From NCBI GenBank assembly GCA_947503715.1, contig CANNER010000003.1:1-64000 (forward strand): 64,000 bases of DNA. Reading direction: 5' to 3'. This DNA is from an uncultured Caulobacterales bacterium. Its GTDB lineage: Bacteria; Pseudomonadota; Alphaproteobacteria; Caulobacterales; Maricaulaceae. Below the pieces are notes generated by a model. It was not told where the DNA came from and made no database searches. It worked only from the letters and a program-made list of their open reading frames with translations. The first letter of the stretch is position 1. The number at the start of each line of letters is the position of its first letter. This document shows positions 28,673 to 38,576 of the stretch, one piece after another. The position numbers and the translations under genes were made by a program.

Positions 28673-29428
28673 ATGCGCTTTATCAGCTATCTCGCCAATC
28701 CCGCCCGTTTTCTGCGGTTCTCCAAATACGCGACACCGATTGCGGGTTGGCTGGCCTTGGCCCTGATTGGCGTTGGAACTCTGGTGTCCCTCATCTTCTC
28801 TCCCCCCGCGATTGAGCACGGGCAGACCGTGCGGATGATGTATGTCCACGTTCCTGCGGCTTGGTGTTCCATGGCGGCCTATACTGCGATTGCGGTGGCC
28901 AGCCTTGTCAGTTTCGTCTGGCGGCATAATCTCGCCGATAGTGTCGCGAGGTCCCTCGCCCTGCCGGGGGCCGCGTTTACCTTCCTCGCCTTGGTCACGG
29001 GGAGCCTCTGGGGGCGTCCGGCTTGGGGGACATGGTGGCAATGGGACGGGCGGATGACCTCTGTTCTCGTGCTGCTTTTCATCTATATCGGATATATGGC
29101 GATTTGGAATATCGTCGCGGATCGTCGCCAAGCGGCCCGTCTCGCCGCAATTGTTGCCATGGTCGGATGGCTCAATATTCCGATCATCAAATTCTCGGTG
29201 AATTGGTGGAATACGCTGCACCAGCCCGCGACGATATCGGAACCTGGCGCGCCGGGATTGCCCTTTGAATTGCTGCTTCCGCTCCTCCTCATGGCGCTGG
29301 GCTATACCGCCCTTCTCGCTTGGTTTGCCTTACGGGGAACCGAAGCCGAATTGGCAGAGTTAAAATCCCAACGGGCCGCCACCAATAAACCTGCTTCCGT
29401 CAAACTGGAGACGGTGACACATGATTGA
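28673..29428 (+). CDS. ccmC: Heme-handling protein CcmC
   Basis: Loads heme onto CcmE in the periplasm. The 251 residues form about six membrane segments. The tryptophan-rich WWD motif WGRPAWGTWWQWD is at about 113-125, with the two heme-ligand histidines in MMYVHVPAAW (His59) and WNTLHQPAT (His183). The stop overlaps the ccmD start (ATGATTGA). Confidence 0.97.
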   Translation: MRFISYLANPARFLRFSKYATPIAGWLALALIGVGTLVSLIFSPPAIEHGQTVRMMYVHVPAAWCSMAAYTAIAVASLVSFVWRHNLADSVARSLALPGAAFTFLALVTGSLWGRPAWGTWWQWDGRMTSVLVLLFIYIGYMAIWNIVADRRQAARLAAIVAMVGWLNIPIIKFSVNWWNTLHQPATISEPGAPGLPFELLLPLLLMALGYTALLAWFALRGTEAELAELKSQRAATNKPASVKLETVTHD

Positions 29429-29528
29429 TTTCGGTAAAAACACGGCCTTTATTCTGGCCTCTTACGGCATCTCTGCGTTCACGCTTGGATTGCTCGTCAT
29501 TCTAACGCTGAGAAAACCTCGCAGATGA
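29421..29528 (+). CDS. ccmD: Small heme-exporter accessory protein CcmD
   Basis: A 35-residue protein: short N-terminus MIDFGKNTAF, one membrane helix (about 9-30) and a basic end LRKPRR. Size, hydrophobic profile and position immediately after ccmC identify CcmD, which in other bacteria stabilises the CcmABC-CcmE complex. It overlaps ccmC by eight bases and mazG by four (ATGA). Confidence 0.88.
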   Translation: MIDFGKNTAFILASYGISAFTLGLLVILTLRKPRR

Positions 29529-30280
29529 CCGATCTCGGCGCGACGCCCTATGCGCGGATCACGAAGCTGATGGACCGTCTGCGGACGGATTGCCCGTGGG
29601 ATCACGAGCAGACATTCGAAACCATCGCGCCCTACACAGTGGAGGAAGCCTATGAGGTCATGGACGCGATCAATCGTCAGGATATGACCGATCTAAAATC
29701 CGAACTTGGCGATCTTCTGTTTCAGGTTCTGTTCCACTCGAAAATCGCGAGCGAAGATGGAGCCTTCGATTTCGCGGATGTCTGTGACGGTCTTGTCGAG
29801 AAGATGGTGCGGAGGCATCCGCATGTCTTCGAAGGGGCGGAGAAACCCGATTGGGATGCGATTAAAGCGGCAGAGCGGAGCGGTAAGGGCGAGCAGAAAA
29901 CGCTGGACGGTGTCGCGCTGTCGCTCCCCGCCTTATTACGGGCGGAAAAGTTGCAGAAACGCGCGGCGAAGAAGGGATTTGACTGGCCGGATACGGATGG
30001 TCCTTATGAAAAGTTGTCTGAGGAAATCGAGGAAGTTCGTGAAGCTGTGAAAGACGGCGATGTTGACGAGATCGAGAACGAGATTGGCGATCTACTCTTC
30101 TCCGTCGTGAATCTCGCGCGGAAACTGAAAATCGATCCGGAAGCCGCGCTGCGCAGTGCCAACGGCAAATTCACAAAACGGTTTAACGAAGTTGAGAAGC
30201 GCGCAGAGCCAGACCTAGAATCGCTCACTCTGGATGAGATGGAAGCCCTCTGGCAGGCGGCTAAACGCGACGGGCTCTAA
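29525..30280 (+). CDS. mazG: Nucleoside triphosphate pyrophosphohydrolase
   Basis: Hydrolyses NTPs to NMP and pyrophosphate, cleaning the nucleotide pool. The 251-residue protein has the two MazG repeats, each with the metal-binding EExxE...ExxD pattern: EEAYEVMDAI with SELGDLLFQVLFH, and EEIEEVREAV with NEIGDLLFSVVNLARKL. TDCPWDHEQTFETIAPYTVEE is the typical N-terminus. It is coupled to ccmD and converges on hflX with a 4-bp overlap of the ends. Confidence 0.96.
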   Translation: MTDLGATPYARITKLMDRLRTDCPWDHEQTFETIAPYTVEEAYEVMDAINRQDMTDLKSELGDLLFQVLFHSKIASEDGAFDFADVCDGLVEKMVRRHPHVFEGAEKPDWDAIKAAERSGKGEQKTLDGVALSLPALLRAEKLQKRAAKKGFDWPDTDGPYEKLSEEIEEVREAVKDGDVDEIENEIGDLLFSVVNLARKLKIDPEAALRSANGKFTKRFNEVEKRAEPDLESLTLDEMEALWQAAKRDGL

Positions 30281-31593
30281 TTGATAATAAGTTCGCGGTA
30301 GCGGGCCAGAAACTTACCGGCATCCGACTCATTTACACGGACCTGCATCAGGACTGTGCCGTCATCAGACGCTTCATCGCGGAGGACTTGCCCGTTCTCA
30401 TGCAACCAAGCGCGGGCCGAGAAGTTGGCAGGCGTGATTTTCACATCCAGAATATGGTCGTTGCGGGTCAGTGCTTCCTCAATCCCGTTCTCCAGCGCCT
30501 CGATACCTTCACCTGTCAGGCAGGAGATTTCGAACGCATCCATCATATCGGCATGTGTGCGCGTCGCATTGGCGCGTTCTGAAAGATGTTCAGCTTCCAG
30601 CTCGTTCAACAGATCGACCTTATTCCAGACCTCGATAATCGGCTGGCCATGTTCAGGTCCGGCCTCGATCTGTTCCAGCACTTCCATGACTTCCTCGCGT
30701 CTCCGTTCCGTCAAAGGATCGGACATGTCACGCACATGAAGCAGCAAGTCGGCTTCTTTCACTTCCTCCAGCGTCGCGCGGAAGGCGGTGATAAGGGAGG
30801 TCGGCAGGTCAGAGATAAAGCCAACAGTATCAGACAGCACAGCCGTTTGCCCGCTCGGCAAAGGTAGAATACGATGGGTCGTATCCAGCGTCGCAAAGAG
30901 CATATCCTTCGCCATGACACCACCCGTCGTCAGTTTGTTGAACAGCGTCGATTTCCCCGCATTGGTATAACCAACAAGCGCGACGACACGTTCGGGTGCG
31001 CGTTGGCGGGCTTTGCGTTGCAGTCCACGCGTGCGGCGGACATCGTCCAATTTGCGCTTCAGGCGCGTTATCTTGTCATTCAGGACGCGACGGTCGCTCT
31101 CAATCTGCGTTTCACCCGGACCCGCCAGACCGCCTGTGCCACCCCGCTGCCGTTCCAAATGGGTCCAGGTCCGCACGAGGCGGGAGCGTTCATAACCCAA
31201 ACGCGCGAGCTCGACCTGAAGCGAACCTTCTTTCGTCGCCGCGCGGAGGCCGAAAATTTCGAGGATCAGGCCCGTCCGGTCGATGACTTTAACTTTGAGA
31301 GTGCGTTCCAAGTTCCGTTGCTGAACGGGCGTGAGTGACGAGTTGATAATGACAAGCGTCAATTCATTTGCGGCAATCTCCGCCGCCATTTCGTCAATCT
31401 GACCCGAGCCGAAGAAATTCGAACTGCGAATATCGCGGATCGGAATGATTTTCGCGACCGACGGTTCAACGCCAAGCGCTTCGGCGAGACCAATGGCCTC
31501 TTCTAAGTCATAATCCGCATCTGATGCGCGATTATCGGCAAATCGGGGATGCGCGACGAGGGCGCGGTCCTGTTTAACAGCATGTTCAACCAT
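30277..31593 (-). CDS. hflX: GTPase HflX
   Basis: Ribosome-associated GTPase that splits stalled or heat-inactivated ribosomes. The 438-residue protein has the HflX N-terminal domain (SNFFGSGQIDEMA, then RTGLILEIFGLRAATKEG), the glycine-rich GGTGGLAGPGETQIESDRR segment, and the G domain with G1 GYTNAGKST (208-216), G3 DTVGF and G4 NKVD. It lies 14 bp downstream of hfq, the usual alphaproteobacterial hfq-hflX order. Confidence 0.97.
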   Translation of the reverse strand: MVEHAVKQDRALVAHPRFADNRASDADYDLEEAIGLAEALGVEPSVAKIIPIRDIRSSNFFGSGQIDEMAAEIAANELTLVIINSSLTPVQQRNLERTLKVKVIDRTGLILEIFGLRAATKEGSLQVELARLGYERSRLVRTWTHLERQRGGTGGLAGPGETQIESDRRVLNDKITRLKRKLDDVRRTRGLQRKARQRAPERVVALVGYTNAGKSTLFNKLTTGGVMAKDMLFATLDTTHRILPLPSGQTAVLSDTVGFISDLPTSLITAFRATLEEVKEADLLLHVRDMSDPLTERRREEVMEVLEQIEAGPEHGQPIIEVWNKVDLLNELEAEHLSERANATRTHADMMDAFEISCLTGEGIEALENGIEEALTRNDHILDVKITPANFSARAWLHENGQVLRDEASDDGTVLMQVRVNESDAGKFLARYRELIIN

Positions 31594-31607
31594 GCAGGGC
31601 CGTAACC

Positions 31608-31853
31608 CTACTCGTCGTCAGTATCAACAGGATCGTGCAACTGAACGGGACCGCCTGGCATGATCGTGGAAATTGCGTGTTTGTAAACAAGCTGGACCTG
31701 ACCATCGCGGCGCAGCAGGACGCAGAAATTATCGAACCACGTCACCATACCTTGCAATTTCACTCCATTGACGAGAAAAATCGTAACGGGCGTTTTTGCT
31801 TTGCGAACAGCATTTAGAAATGTGTCCTGAAGATTTTGATTACGGTCTGGCAT
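31608..31853 (-). CDS. hfq: RNA chaperone Hfq
   Basis: Hexameric Sm-like protein that pairs small RNAs with mRNAs. The 81 residues show Sm1 ([21 protein letters not shown]) and Sm2 ([11 protein letters not shown]) with the uridine-binding residues conserved, and a short acidic tail. GGGGGAG stands just before the ATG. The gene lies between trkH and hflX on the same strand. Confidence 0.98.
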   Translation of the reverse strand: MPDRNQNLQDTFLNAVRKAKTPVTIFLVNGVKLQGMVTWFDNFCVLLRRDGQVQLVYKHAISTIMPGGPVQLHDPVDTDDE

Positions 31854-32002
31854 ATCACTCCCCCTTTATTTTTATGTTTAAGCCATAACATAGGGTAAAG
31901 TGTTATGGCGTCCCACACCGCAGTTTGTGGCGCAGTCGATTTGGGGTTGCAAGCCTCAATCCATCAGATGTGACGAAAAATGTCTTAGGCTGTCGCCTTG
32001 GC

Positions 32003-33442
32003 CTAGCGCTTCCAAAAATTAGGCATAAAGAGCGCAACAGCGCCGAGAACTTCTATTCGGCCCATCAGCATCAGAATAATGAAGACCCCCATCTGTCCAG
32101 ACGTGAATTGCTCATAGGTCAGGCCTGATTCCGGGAGTGTCAAATTCAGCAGCGGCCCGACATTGGACAGGCTCGCCGCAGAGGTGGCTATGGCATCATC
32201 CAAGGAAAGTCCGACAACGCCCATCAGGGATATCCCAATCCCAAAGGCCAATGTGTAAGCAAAGAAATACATCCAGATAGAGAGAAAGGCCGCATCCGAG
32301 ATGGTCTGCGACTTGAATTTCATGGGCAGCACGCGTGAAGGATGAGACAGGCGCGACAATTCTGTGCCCAAATGACGGAAGAGCAGGAGCATGCGGATGA
32401 GCTTTACTCCTCCCGCTGTCGACAATGCAGAGCCGCCTACTAAGGCCACGGTGATCAGAATAGCCGGCGGGACCATGTCGATGCTGATCACCTGATATTG
32501 AAATCCGGTGGAACTGACAAAATAGGCGCTATCGAGGAAGAGATCGAATAGATTACCCAATCCGGAAAACAACACGCCGATGACGACGAGACTGGCCAGG
32601 ATTACGAACAGCGCACGATGTTCCGCATTCAAGATCAAACGCCAAGCCTCGCGCATCTTCCGCAAGCGGAAGAAATCCCAAATAATGGCAAGATTGAGCG
32701 CGCCAAAAATACAGAGAACCGCCAGAACCGTGGCGGCGAAAGGCGGTATGTAAAGCTGGAGAGGGCCTGCTCGGGGTGTTAGCCCCCCCGTGCTGATCCC
32801 GCTCAAGGCTAAGCATAAAGCCTCAAAGGCCGGTGCCCCGCCCAAAGTCATGAGGGTGAACCCGATCAAAGCCAATAAAAGATATATCCCCGCCACCAGG
32901 CGCCCAATAGCGATGAGGCGCGTGAACAATTCCCCTTTGCGCGATGTGAAAAGAATGGACCGGTGCACCCCCGTTCCGGTTTGGTTTACCGCCGCTAATA
33001 TCACGATGGCAAAGGTCGCCACACTGACCCCGCCCGCCCATTGCAGGAGAGATCTCCAAAATAAAAGGACCGGCGGGAGGGCGTCCGGCACAAGCCGTGT
33101 CGCGCCCGTCGTCGTGAAAGCGGAGACACTTTCAAAATAAGCGGAGAGAAGGTCCGGACTTGCCCCCATCACACGGAAGGGCACGCAGAGAATCGCAGGC
33201 ACTAAAACCCAGAACATGGTTAGGAAAACCAGGGCTTCAGCTTTGGTTTCATGCTCTCCGGTGCCAGAAGAAAGCATAACCAGCAAAAGACCAAATACAC
33301 CGATGGAGACACCCAAGGATGCCATAATTATGGCCCCGGACAGGTCTTGCGCGATGAAGCTAATGATTGCCGTGATCGTAAACAGTCCCGTGCAGAGCAG
33401 GAACGTTCGACCCAGCCAGAATAATATGCGGTCTATCGCCAC
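32003..33442 (-). CDS. trkH: TrkH-type potassium uptake protein
   Basis: Channel-like membrane subunit of the Trk potassium uptake system, gated by TrkA. The 479 residues contain four membrane-pore-membrane repeats whose filter loops read SAFTTTGATR, SGISTGGLTPR, VSSTGFQYQ and ASLSNVGPL. The start is a GTG at 33442. It lies just downstream of trkA on the same strand, with a 13-bp gap, as expected for partners. Confidence 0.94.
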   Translation of the reverse strand: MAIDRILFWLGRTFLLCTGLFTITAIISFIAQDLSGAIIMASLGVSIGVFGLLLVMLSSGTGEHETKAEALVFLTMFWVLVPAILCVPFRVMGASPDLLSAYFESVSAFTTTGATRLVPDALPPVLLFWRSLLQWAGGVSVATFAIVILAAVNQTGTGVHRSILFTSRKGELFTRLIAIGRLVAGIYLLLALIGFTLMTLGGAPAFEALCLALSGISTGGLTPRAGPLQLYIPPFAATVLAVLCIFGALNLAIIWDFFRLRKMREAWRLILNAEHRALFVILASLVVIGVLFSGLGNLFDLFLDSAYFVSSTGFQYQVISIDMVPPAILITVALVGGSALSTAGGVKLIRMLLLFRHLGTELSRLSHPSRVLPMKFKSQTISDAAFLSIWMYFFAYTLAFGIGISLMGVVGLSLDDAIATSAASLSNVGPLLNLTLPESGLTYEQFTSGQMGVFIILMLMGRIEVLGAVALFMPNFWKR

Positions 33443-33455
33443 CTAGCGTATACCG

Positions 33456-34829
33456 TTAATAGTAATCAGAACTGACACGGAACATCGTCACAATATCGGA
33501 CAAGGCCCCCTTCTCAGCGAGCAGGACAACACGATTGCCCGGACGCAGAACGATGTCCGGCGTTGGGAATATAACACCTGCATCAGATATCACGGCGCCG
33601 ATAGCCACGCCCTCGCCCAAGCTCAGATCTCGCAGAGCTTTGCCAGCCATGGGAGATGTGTCGAGCACTTCGCCCTCAATCACTTCCGCACCGCCATTTT
33701 CAAGGGAGTAGACTTCGAGAATACGACCACGCCTAACGTGACGTAAAATAGAAGAAATGGTCGAGGCCCGCGGATCGATGACCATATCAATGCCAAGCTC
33801 TGACTGCATATCCTGCATGGAGAGTTCGTTGATCAGACTGATCGTGTGAGAGGCCCCTAATTTCTTGGCAAGAACTGCTGACAGGATATTCACACTATCA
33901 CTATCGGTCAGACAAATCACCATTTCCGCACTGGAGACGCCGGCTTCTTCCTGAATATCCGCATCCATGGCATCCCCATTAAGGATCACAGTTCGCGTCA
34001 GATTGGCGGCGGACGCTTCGGCCCGGTCTTTATTGCGTTCGATCACCCGGACACGCATCCCGGAGGTTTTTTCCAGTGATTCCGCAACATAGATACCAAT
34101 ATTACCGCCGCCAATAATCACAATATGGCGGGCTTTGGTTTCTCTTGAGCCCAGCACTTCCAGAAGCCGCGTCGCATGGGCAGATTGTGTGATAATGTAG
34201 GCGCGGTCTCCGATTTCCAACGGATCATCCGGTGTTGGGGCGAATATCTCCCCTTCCCGCTCAATACCCACCACGGCAGCATGAAGCCCCGTAAAGAGGT
34301 CTGGAATTTGACGGATGGGCGTCTGGATGATGGGGCAATCCGCAGAAATTTCGACGCCCAGCATTTGCACGGCCCCATCCCCAAACGGAACGACGTTAAA
34401 CGCACCGGGCGTGTTTAAACGCCTTAGGATAGATTTCCCAATCTCAATCTCGGGTGAGATGATAATATCAATGGGCATATTCTCACGCGAATAAAGGTCA
34501 TTCCATTCACTGCTGAGATAACCTTGCGCCCGCACACGCGCGACTTTCGTGGGCACGTCAAAGAGCGAATGCGCGACCTGACAGGCCATCATATTGACCT
34601 CATCATAATGTGTGACCGCAATAATCATATCGCAGTCCTTCACACCCGCCCTAACCAAGACATCCGGATGGCTGCCGTGACCGATCACACCCCGCACATC
34701 GAGTTGGTTCGTAATCTGACGGATGAGGTCGGGGGACGTATCAATGACGGTAACGGTATTGCGCTCCGCTGATAGGCGTGCGGCCAAACCATATCCGACC
34801 CGTCCCGCTCCACAAATAATGACGCGCAT
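33456..34829 (-). CDS. trkA: Trk potassium uptake regulatory protein TrkA
   Basis: Peripheral, nucleotide-binding subunit that controls TrkH. The 457 residues hold two RCK units, each with a Rossmann motif: VIICGAGRVGYGLAARL at the N-terminus and HIVIIGGGNIGIYVAESL at about 234, and each followed by a TrkA-C domain. AGGAT precedes the ATG. The gene follows ntrX by 23 bp, giving the ntr-trk linkage common in alphaproteobacteria. Confidence 0.96.
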   Translation of the reverse strand: MRVIICGAGRVGYGLAARLSAERNTVTVIDTSPDLIRQITNQLDVRGVIGHGSHPDVLVRAGVKDCDMIIAVTHYDEVNMMACQVAHSLFDVPTKVARVRAQGYLSSEWNDLYSRENMPIDIIISPEIEIGKSILRRLNTPGAFNVVPFGDGAVQMLGVEISADCPIIQTPIRQIPDLFTGLHAAVVGIEREGEIFAPTPDDPLEIGDRAYIITQSAHATRLLEVLGSRETKARHIVIIGGGNIGIYVAESLEKTSGMRVRVIERNKDRAEASAANLTRTVILNGDAMDADIQEEAGVSSAEMVICLTDSDSVNILSAVLAKKLGASHTISLINELSMQDMQSELGIDMVIDPRASTISSILRHVRRGRILEVYSLENGGAEVIEGEVLDTSPMAGKALRDLSLGEGVAIGAVISDAGVIFPTPDIVLRPGNRVVLLAEKGALSDIVTMFRVSSDYY

Positions 34830-34852
34830 GTCGTAATCCTAAAGTTGGCGGC

Positions 34853-36238
34853 CTAGCTGTCCCGCGTCGATGTTCCCAAGCCTAGAGATTTGAGTTTGCG
34901 ATGCAAGGCCGAACGCTCCATTCCAACAAAGCTGGCTGTGCGTGAAATATTACCGCCAAATCTGTCAATTTGCGCTTGTAAATATTCCCGTTCAAAATGC
35001 TCACGCGCATCACGGAGTGGCATCGCAATAATCCGGTCATTATCTGGCGAGTTTGTTCCACTTCGGACCACAGAGACTTCTTTCGGTAGGGTTTCGAGTG
35101 TAATGGCTTGGGTCGGCTCTCCCGTTGCGAGGATTAGCAACCGCTCTACATTATTGCGTAATTGGCGGACATTTCCCGGCCAATCATGCGCTTGCAGCGC
35201 CGCCATCGCATCGTCTCCGATTTGTCTGGCCGGTAGACCCGTAGACGCCGCGAGTTGTTCGATAAAATGCTCCACCAGAGCCGGAATGTCTTCCCGACGT
35301 TCTGACAATTTCGGCGCATGAAGCGGCATAACATTGAGTCGATGGAAGAGATCTTCGCGAAACCGTCCCATTGAAACTTCATCGGTCAGATCGCGAGACG
35401 AGCTCGTGATGACGCGCACATCCACTTGTACATCATCCTGCCCCCCAATGCGGTTAAACCGTTGCTCAACGAGCAGGCGGAGCAATTTACCCTGGGTTTC
35501 GAGCGGCATATCCGCCACTTCATCGAGGTAAAGCGTCCCATTATGCGCGCGTTCCAGCAGACCCGTTTTCTGCGGTGTATCCGGACCGGACGCTTCGACT
35601 CCGAATAATTCCTCTTCTACACGTTCAGGGACCATAGAGGCGGCGTTCACCGCCTTAAATGGACCATCAGATCGATTGGACTGCCCGTGCAGCAGGCGTG
35701 CTAAAAGCTCCTTACCCGTGCCCGATGCACCCGTGATGAGAACCCGGGAATTCGTCGCGGCAACCCGCGCAATTTTCTGCCGAAGTTGCGCGATTTGCGC
35801 AGAGCTGCCAACTAATCGGTCAACATTGACAGTCTTACCCTTCAACTCCTCATTTTCCTGACGCAGCCGGGAATTTTCCAAGGCACGCGTGGCGGTGATG
35901 ATCAGTTTTTCAGCTTTGAACGGTTTCACAATATAATCAAATGCCCCTTTCCGAATGGCAGAAACGGCCGTCTCGACCGTGCCGTGCCCAGAAATGACGA
36001 TGATTGGAATATTTTCATAGCGGGCCTTCAAGGCCGTCAGCAATTCGATCCCGTCCATGTCCGAGCCCTTAAGCCAGACATCCAGAACAACGAGGTTGGG
36101 CTTGCGGGTCCGCACGGCTTCCAAGGCCGCTTGCGACGTTGCAGCTTCCCGCACCTGATAGCCCTCGTCCTCCAAAATACCGGAAATCATGGCCCGAATA
36201 TCGGTTTCATCCTCAACAATCAGAACATCGGATGTCAT
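34853..36238 (-). CDS. ntrX: Nitrogen-related response regulator NtrX
   Basis: Response regulator paired with NtrY, linked in alphaproteobacteria to nitrogen and redox/envelope control. The 461 residues have a receiver domain with phospho-acceptor Asp53 (VVLDVWLKG), an AAA+ domain (Walker A GASGTGKEL, Walker B GTLYLDEVADMP) and a C-terminal Fis-type helix-turn-helix (GGNISRTASFVGMERSALHRKL). The GAFTGA loop that contacts sigma-54 is absent; this is the known state for NtrX of alphaproteobacteria. The start overlaps the ntrY end by four bases. Confidence 0.95.
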   Translation of the reverse strand: MTSDVLIVEDETDIRAMISGILEDEGYQVREAATSQAALEAVRTRKPNLVVLDVWLKGSDMDGIELLTALKARYENIPIIVISGHGTVETAVSAIRKGAFDYIVKPFKAEKLIITATRALENSRLRQENEELKGKTVNVDRLVGSSAQIAQLRQKIARVAATNSRVLITGASGTGKELLARLLHGQSNRSDGPFKAVNAASMVPERVEEELFGVEASGPDTPQKTGLLERAHNGTLYLDEVADMPLETQGKLLRLLVEQRFNRIGGQDDVQVDVRVITSSSRDLTDEVSMGRFREDLFHRLNVMPLHAPKLSERREDIPALVEHFIEQLAASTGLPARQIGDDAMAALQAHDWPGNVRQLRNNVERLLILATGEPTQAITLETLPKEVSVVRSGTNSPDNDRIIAMPLRDAREHFEREYLQAQIDRFGGNISRTASFVGMERSALHRKLKSLGLGTSTRDS

Positions 36239-38475
36239 AAGACCTCACTTTGGCTAGGGCTGGAAAGCACTTCTGTTTCAGTTTCTTGCGGCAGGTAAAT
36301 TGTCGTCCGGGCCCCCAACTGAGACTCTGGCGTGTCGAGCATTAACTGCCCGCCATGATCTTCGACAATTCGCTTCACAATGGCGAGGCCGAGCCCCGTC
36401 CCGCTCTCACGCGTCGTGACATAAGGCTCCATCAGGCGATCCGTATCTTTGAACGGCCAACCCGGACCATTATCAACAATCTCTATGGCGACGCGTTTAC
36501 CGATCGACTTCAGCGAAATCGTCACCTCTCCGCTGAAATGCGCAACAACGCCTGCATCCACTTTGCGCTGAACCGCCTCCGCCGCATTCTTCAGGACATT
36601 CGTGAGCGCTTGGGACAATAAGCGTGCATCCCCGTAGACAAGGGTCGATGTCGGCCAAGGTCCTTTGCGTCGGAAGCGAATGTCAGGAAATGATACGCCT
36701 TGCGCAAAAATCGTTTCCGCCAAAATCGTCACAATATCGGTGGGTTCCAAATCAGGAGACGGCATGCGCGCAAAGGCGGAAAATTCATCCACCATCTGCT
36801 CCAAGCTTCCGACTTGCCGGATAATGGTTTGGGTACAATTATCGAATGTCTCACGGTCCGAGGTGATCTCATTCGCATATTTGCGCGACAGACGTTCCGC
36901 CGACAGTTGAATAGGCGTGAGTGGATTTTTGATTTCATGCGCGATTCGCCTGGCGACTTCACGCCACGCTGAATGCCGCTGGGCGGAGACCAGACGCGTC
37001 ATATCATCAAAGGTCAGAACCCAACCCGTATCATTGCGAACGCCCTTATAGGCGGATACGTGAAGATCGAAAATCCGGGACCCCCCGCCCATTTCCAGTG
37101 TCACCTGATCTTCTGCCGTACCCGCAATTGACTCACGCGCCTTGGCAAAAGCGGGCGCGAATTCTTCGAGCACGAGTTTAATGGGTTGCCCGATCAGGTC
37201 TTCACCTCTGTCTTCCAGCAGCTTTTTCGCGGCATCATTGGACACCGTGATCTTGCCCTGCTGCGTGAGGCCGATAACGCCCGCACTCACACCTGACAGC
37301 ACGGCTTCGGAAAATTGTCGGCGCTGTTCTGAAACATCATGTTCCCGGATTAATTCATCGCGCTGACTCTCGAGCTGGGATGTCATGCGATTAAACGCCG
37401 AACCGAGGTCTGATATTTCGCCCCAATCCCCCGTGACATCCACACGCGCCGCCATATCTCCGGCCCGCACACGTTCCGCCGCATTTACGAGACCTGAGAG
37501 CGGGTCGATGATTCGATTCGCCAATGCGAGCCCTAACCAGATGGACGCCATGAGAATTAAGAGCGCGCTATCGAGGAATGTCAGGAAGAAAATCTGATTC
37601 ATTCGCGCCTGATTCTCATTAAAACGCGAGATTTGCAGGCTGGCATTTTCAATGCCCTGAATCGAAGACAGAACCTGATTGTCTGAGCGCAGGACATGTC
37701 CGGCATAAAGATAAGTGTTCGGGGCCTCGGAAAGTTTGGCCAGCGCGATGAGATAATTAATATCCTCGCGCTTCTGGAACGCGATTTCGGCCATATCCAG
37801 ACCCGCCAATATGTCAGGTTCAGGAATACGTAAATCCGGCGCACCCGCACCCTCTGCACGGGTCAAAACGAATCCGTCCTCGCGCAAGATATAAACAGCA
37901 TCAAGGTTCCGGGTTTGGGCTTCGCGCAACAGTTCTGCGGTAAAGGTTATGCGGGAGCCAAAATCCTGATTGCGGGTAATACCCTGCCGGAGATCAGACA
38001 CATCACGCCCTAAATTCTCAAATTCCTGTGCGATATATCCGTCAAGGATTTGACGGGCCTCTTCCATATTATTGCGAACACTCTCTCCAAACAGACCCGA
38101 CAGGTTCTGGGTGAGCAACGATGTCGAAAACCCGCCAACCAAAATGGCCGGCGTAAGGGCGGCGAGAGAGAAAATCATTACGAACCGCCTATGCAAAAGC
38201 GGCGCGCCCTGCCGGCCGGATTTTGCAAAAACAGTCGTCCAAATACGAACCCCGAGATAGACAGCTAAAATCAAGATCAGAGCGAGATTATAACGCAAGA
38301 TATCATAGGCTTGTTCAATCCGCGCCGCATCAGCGGAATAAGACAAGAGCGCCCCCAAAATCGTCAACAGAATGGAGGCAATAAAGAGCGCGCCAAAGAC
38401 AGTTGACCGCACGAGGCGAGGTCCGCGTTTGGCAGCGGGAATAGGCTGTGCCGCTAAAGGTAATTGGCCTGACAT
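36235..38475 (-). CDS. ntrY: Membrane sensor histidine kinase NtrY
   Basis: Sensor kinase for NtrX. From the ATG at 38475 it has 746 residues: several N-terminal membrane segments, an extracytoplasmic region, a HAMP linker (LANRIIDPLSGLVNAAERVRAGDMAARV), a PAS domain, the phospho-acceptor H box VARRIAHEIKNPLTPIQLSAE, and a HATPase domain ending GTGLGLAIVKRIVEDHGG. An in-frame TTG at 38538 would add 21 residues; neither start has a clear ribosome-binding site. It sits between ntrC and ntrX. Confidence 0.95.
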   Translation of the reverse strand: MSGQLPLAAQPIPAAKRGPRLVRSTVFGALFIASILLTILGALLSYSADAARIEQAYDILRYNLALILILAVYLGVRIWTTVFAKSGRQGAPLLHRRFVMIFSLAALTPAILVGGFSTSLLTQNLSGLFGESVRNNMEEARQILDGYIAQEFENLGRDVSDLRQGITRNQDFGSRITFTAELLREAQTRNLDAVYILREDGFVLTRAEGAGAPDLRIPEPDILAGLDMAEIAFQKREDINYLIALAKLSEAPNTYLYAGHVLRSDNQVLSSIQGIENASLQISRFNENQARMNQIFFLTFLDSALLILMASIWLGLALANRIIDPLSGLVNAAERVRAGDMAARVDVTGDWGEISDLGSAFNRMTSQLESQRDELIREHDVSEQRRQFSEAVLSGVSAGVIGLTQQGKITVSNDAAKKLLEDRGEDLIGQPIKLVLEEFAPAFAKARESIAGTAEDQVTLEMGGGSRIFDLHVSAYKGVRNDTGWVLTFDDMTRLVSAQRHSAWREVARRIAHEIKNPLTPIQLSAERLSRKYANEITSDRETFDNCTQTIIRQVGSLEQMVDEFSAFARMPSPDLEPTDIVTILAETIFAQGVSFPDIRFRRKGPWPTSTLVYGDARLLSQALTNVLKNAAEAVQRKVDAGVVAHFSGEVTISLKSIGKRVAIEIVDNGPGWPFKDTDRLMEPYVTTRESGTGLGLAIVKRIVEDHGGQLMLDTPESQLGARTTIYLPQETETEVLSSPSQSEVL

Positions 38476-38576
38476 ATCAGTCTGATTATTCAGAACAGGT
38501 CCCGCTGCAACTGCCCCTAAGGGGCTAGACTGTTGCAACTATATCGCGGTGTTGCTAAAATTCAACACTGTTTGTC

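Noticed and set aside
34853-36238. Missing GAFTGA loop in NtrX as a novelty
   Set aside because: NtrX proteins of alphaproteobacteria are already known to lack this loop.
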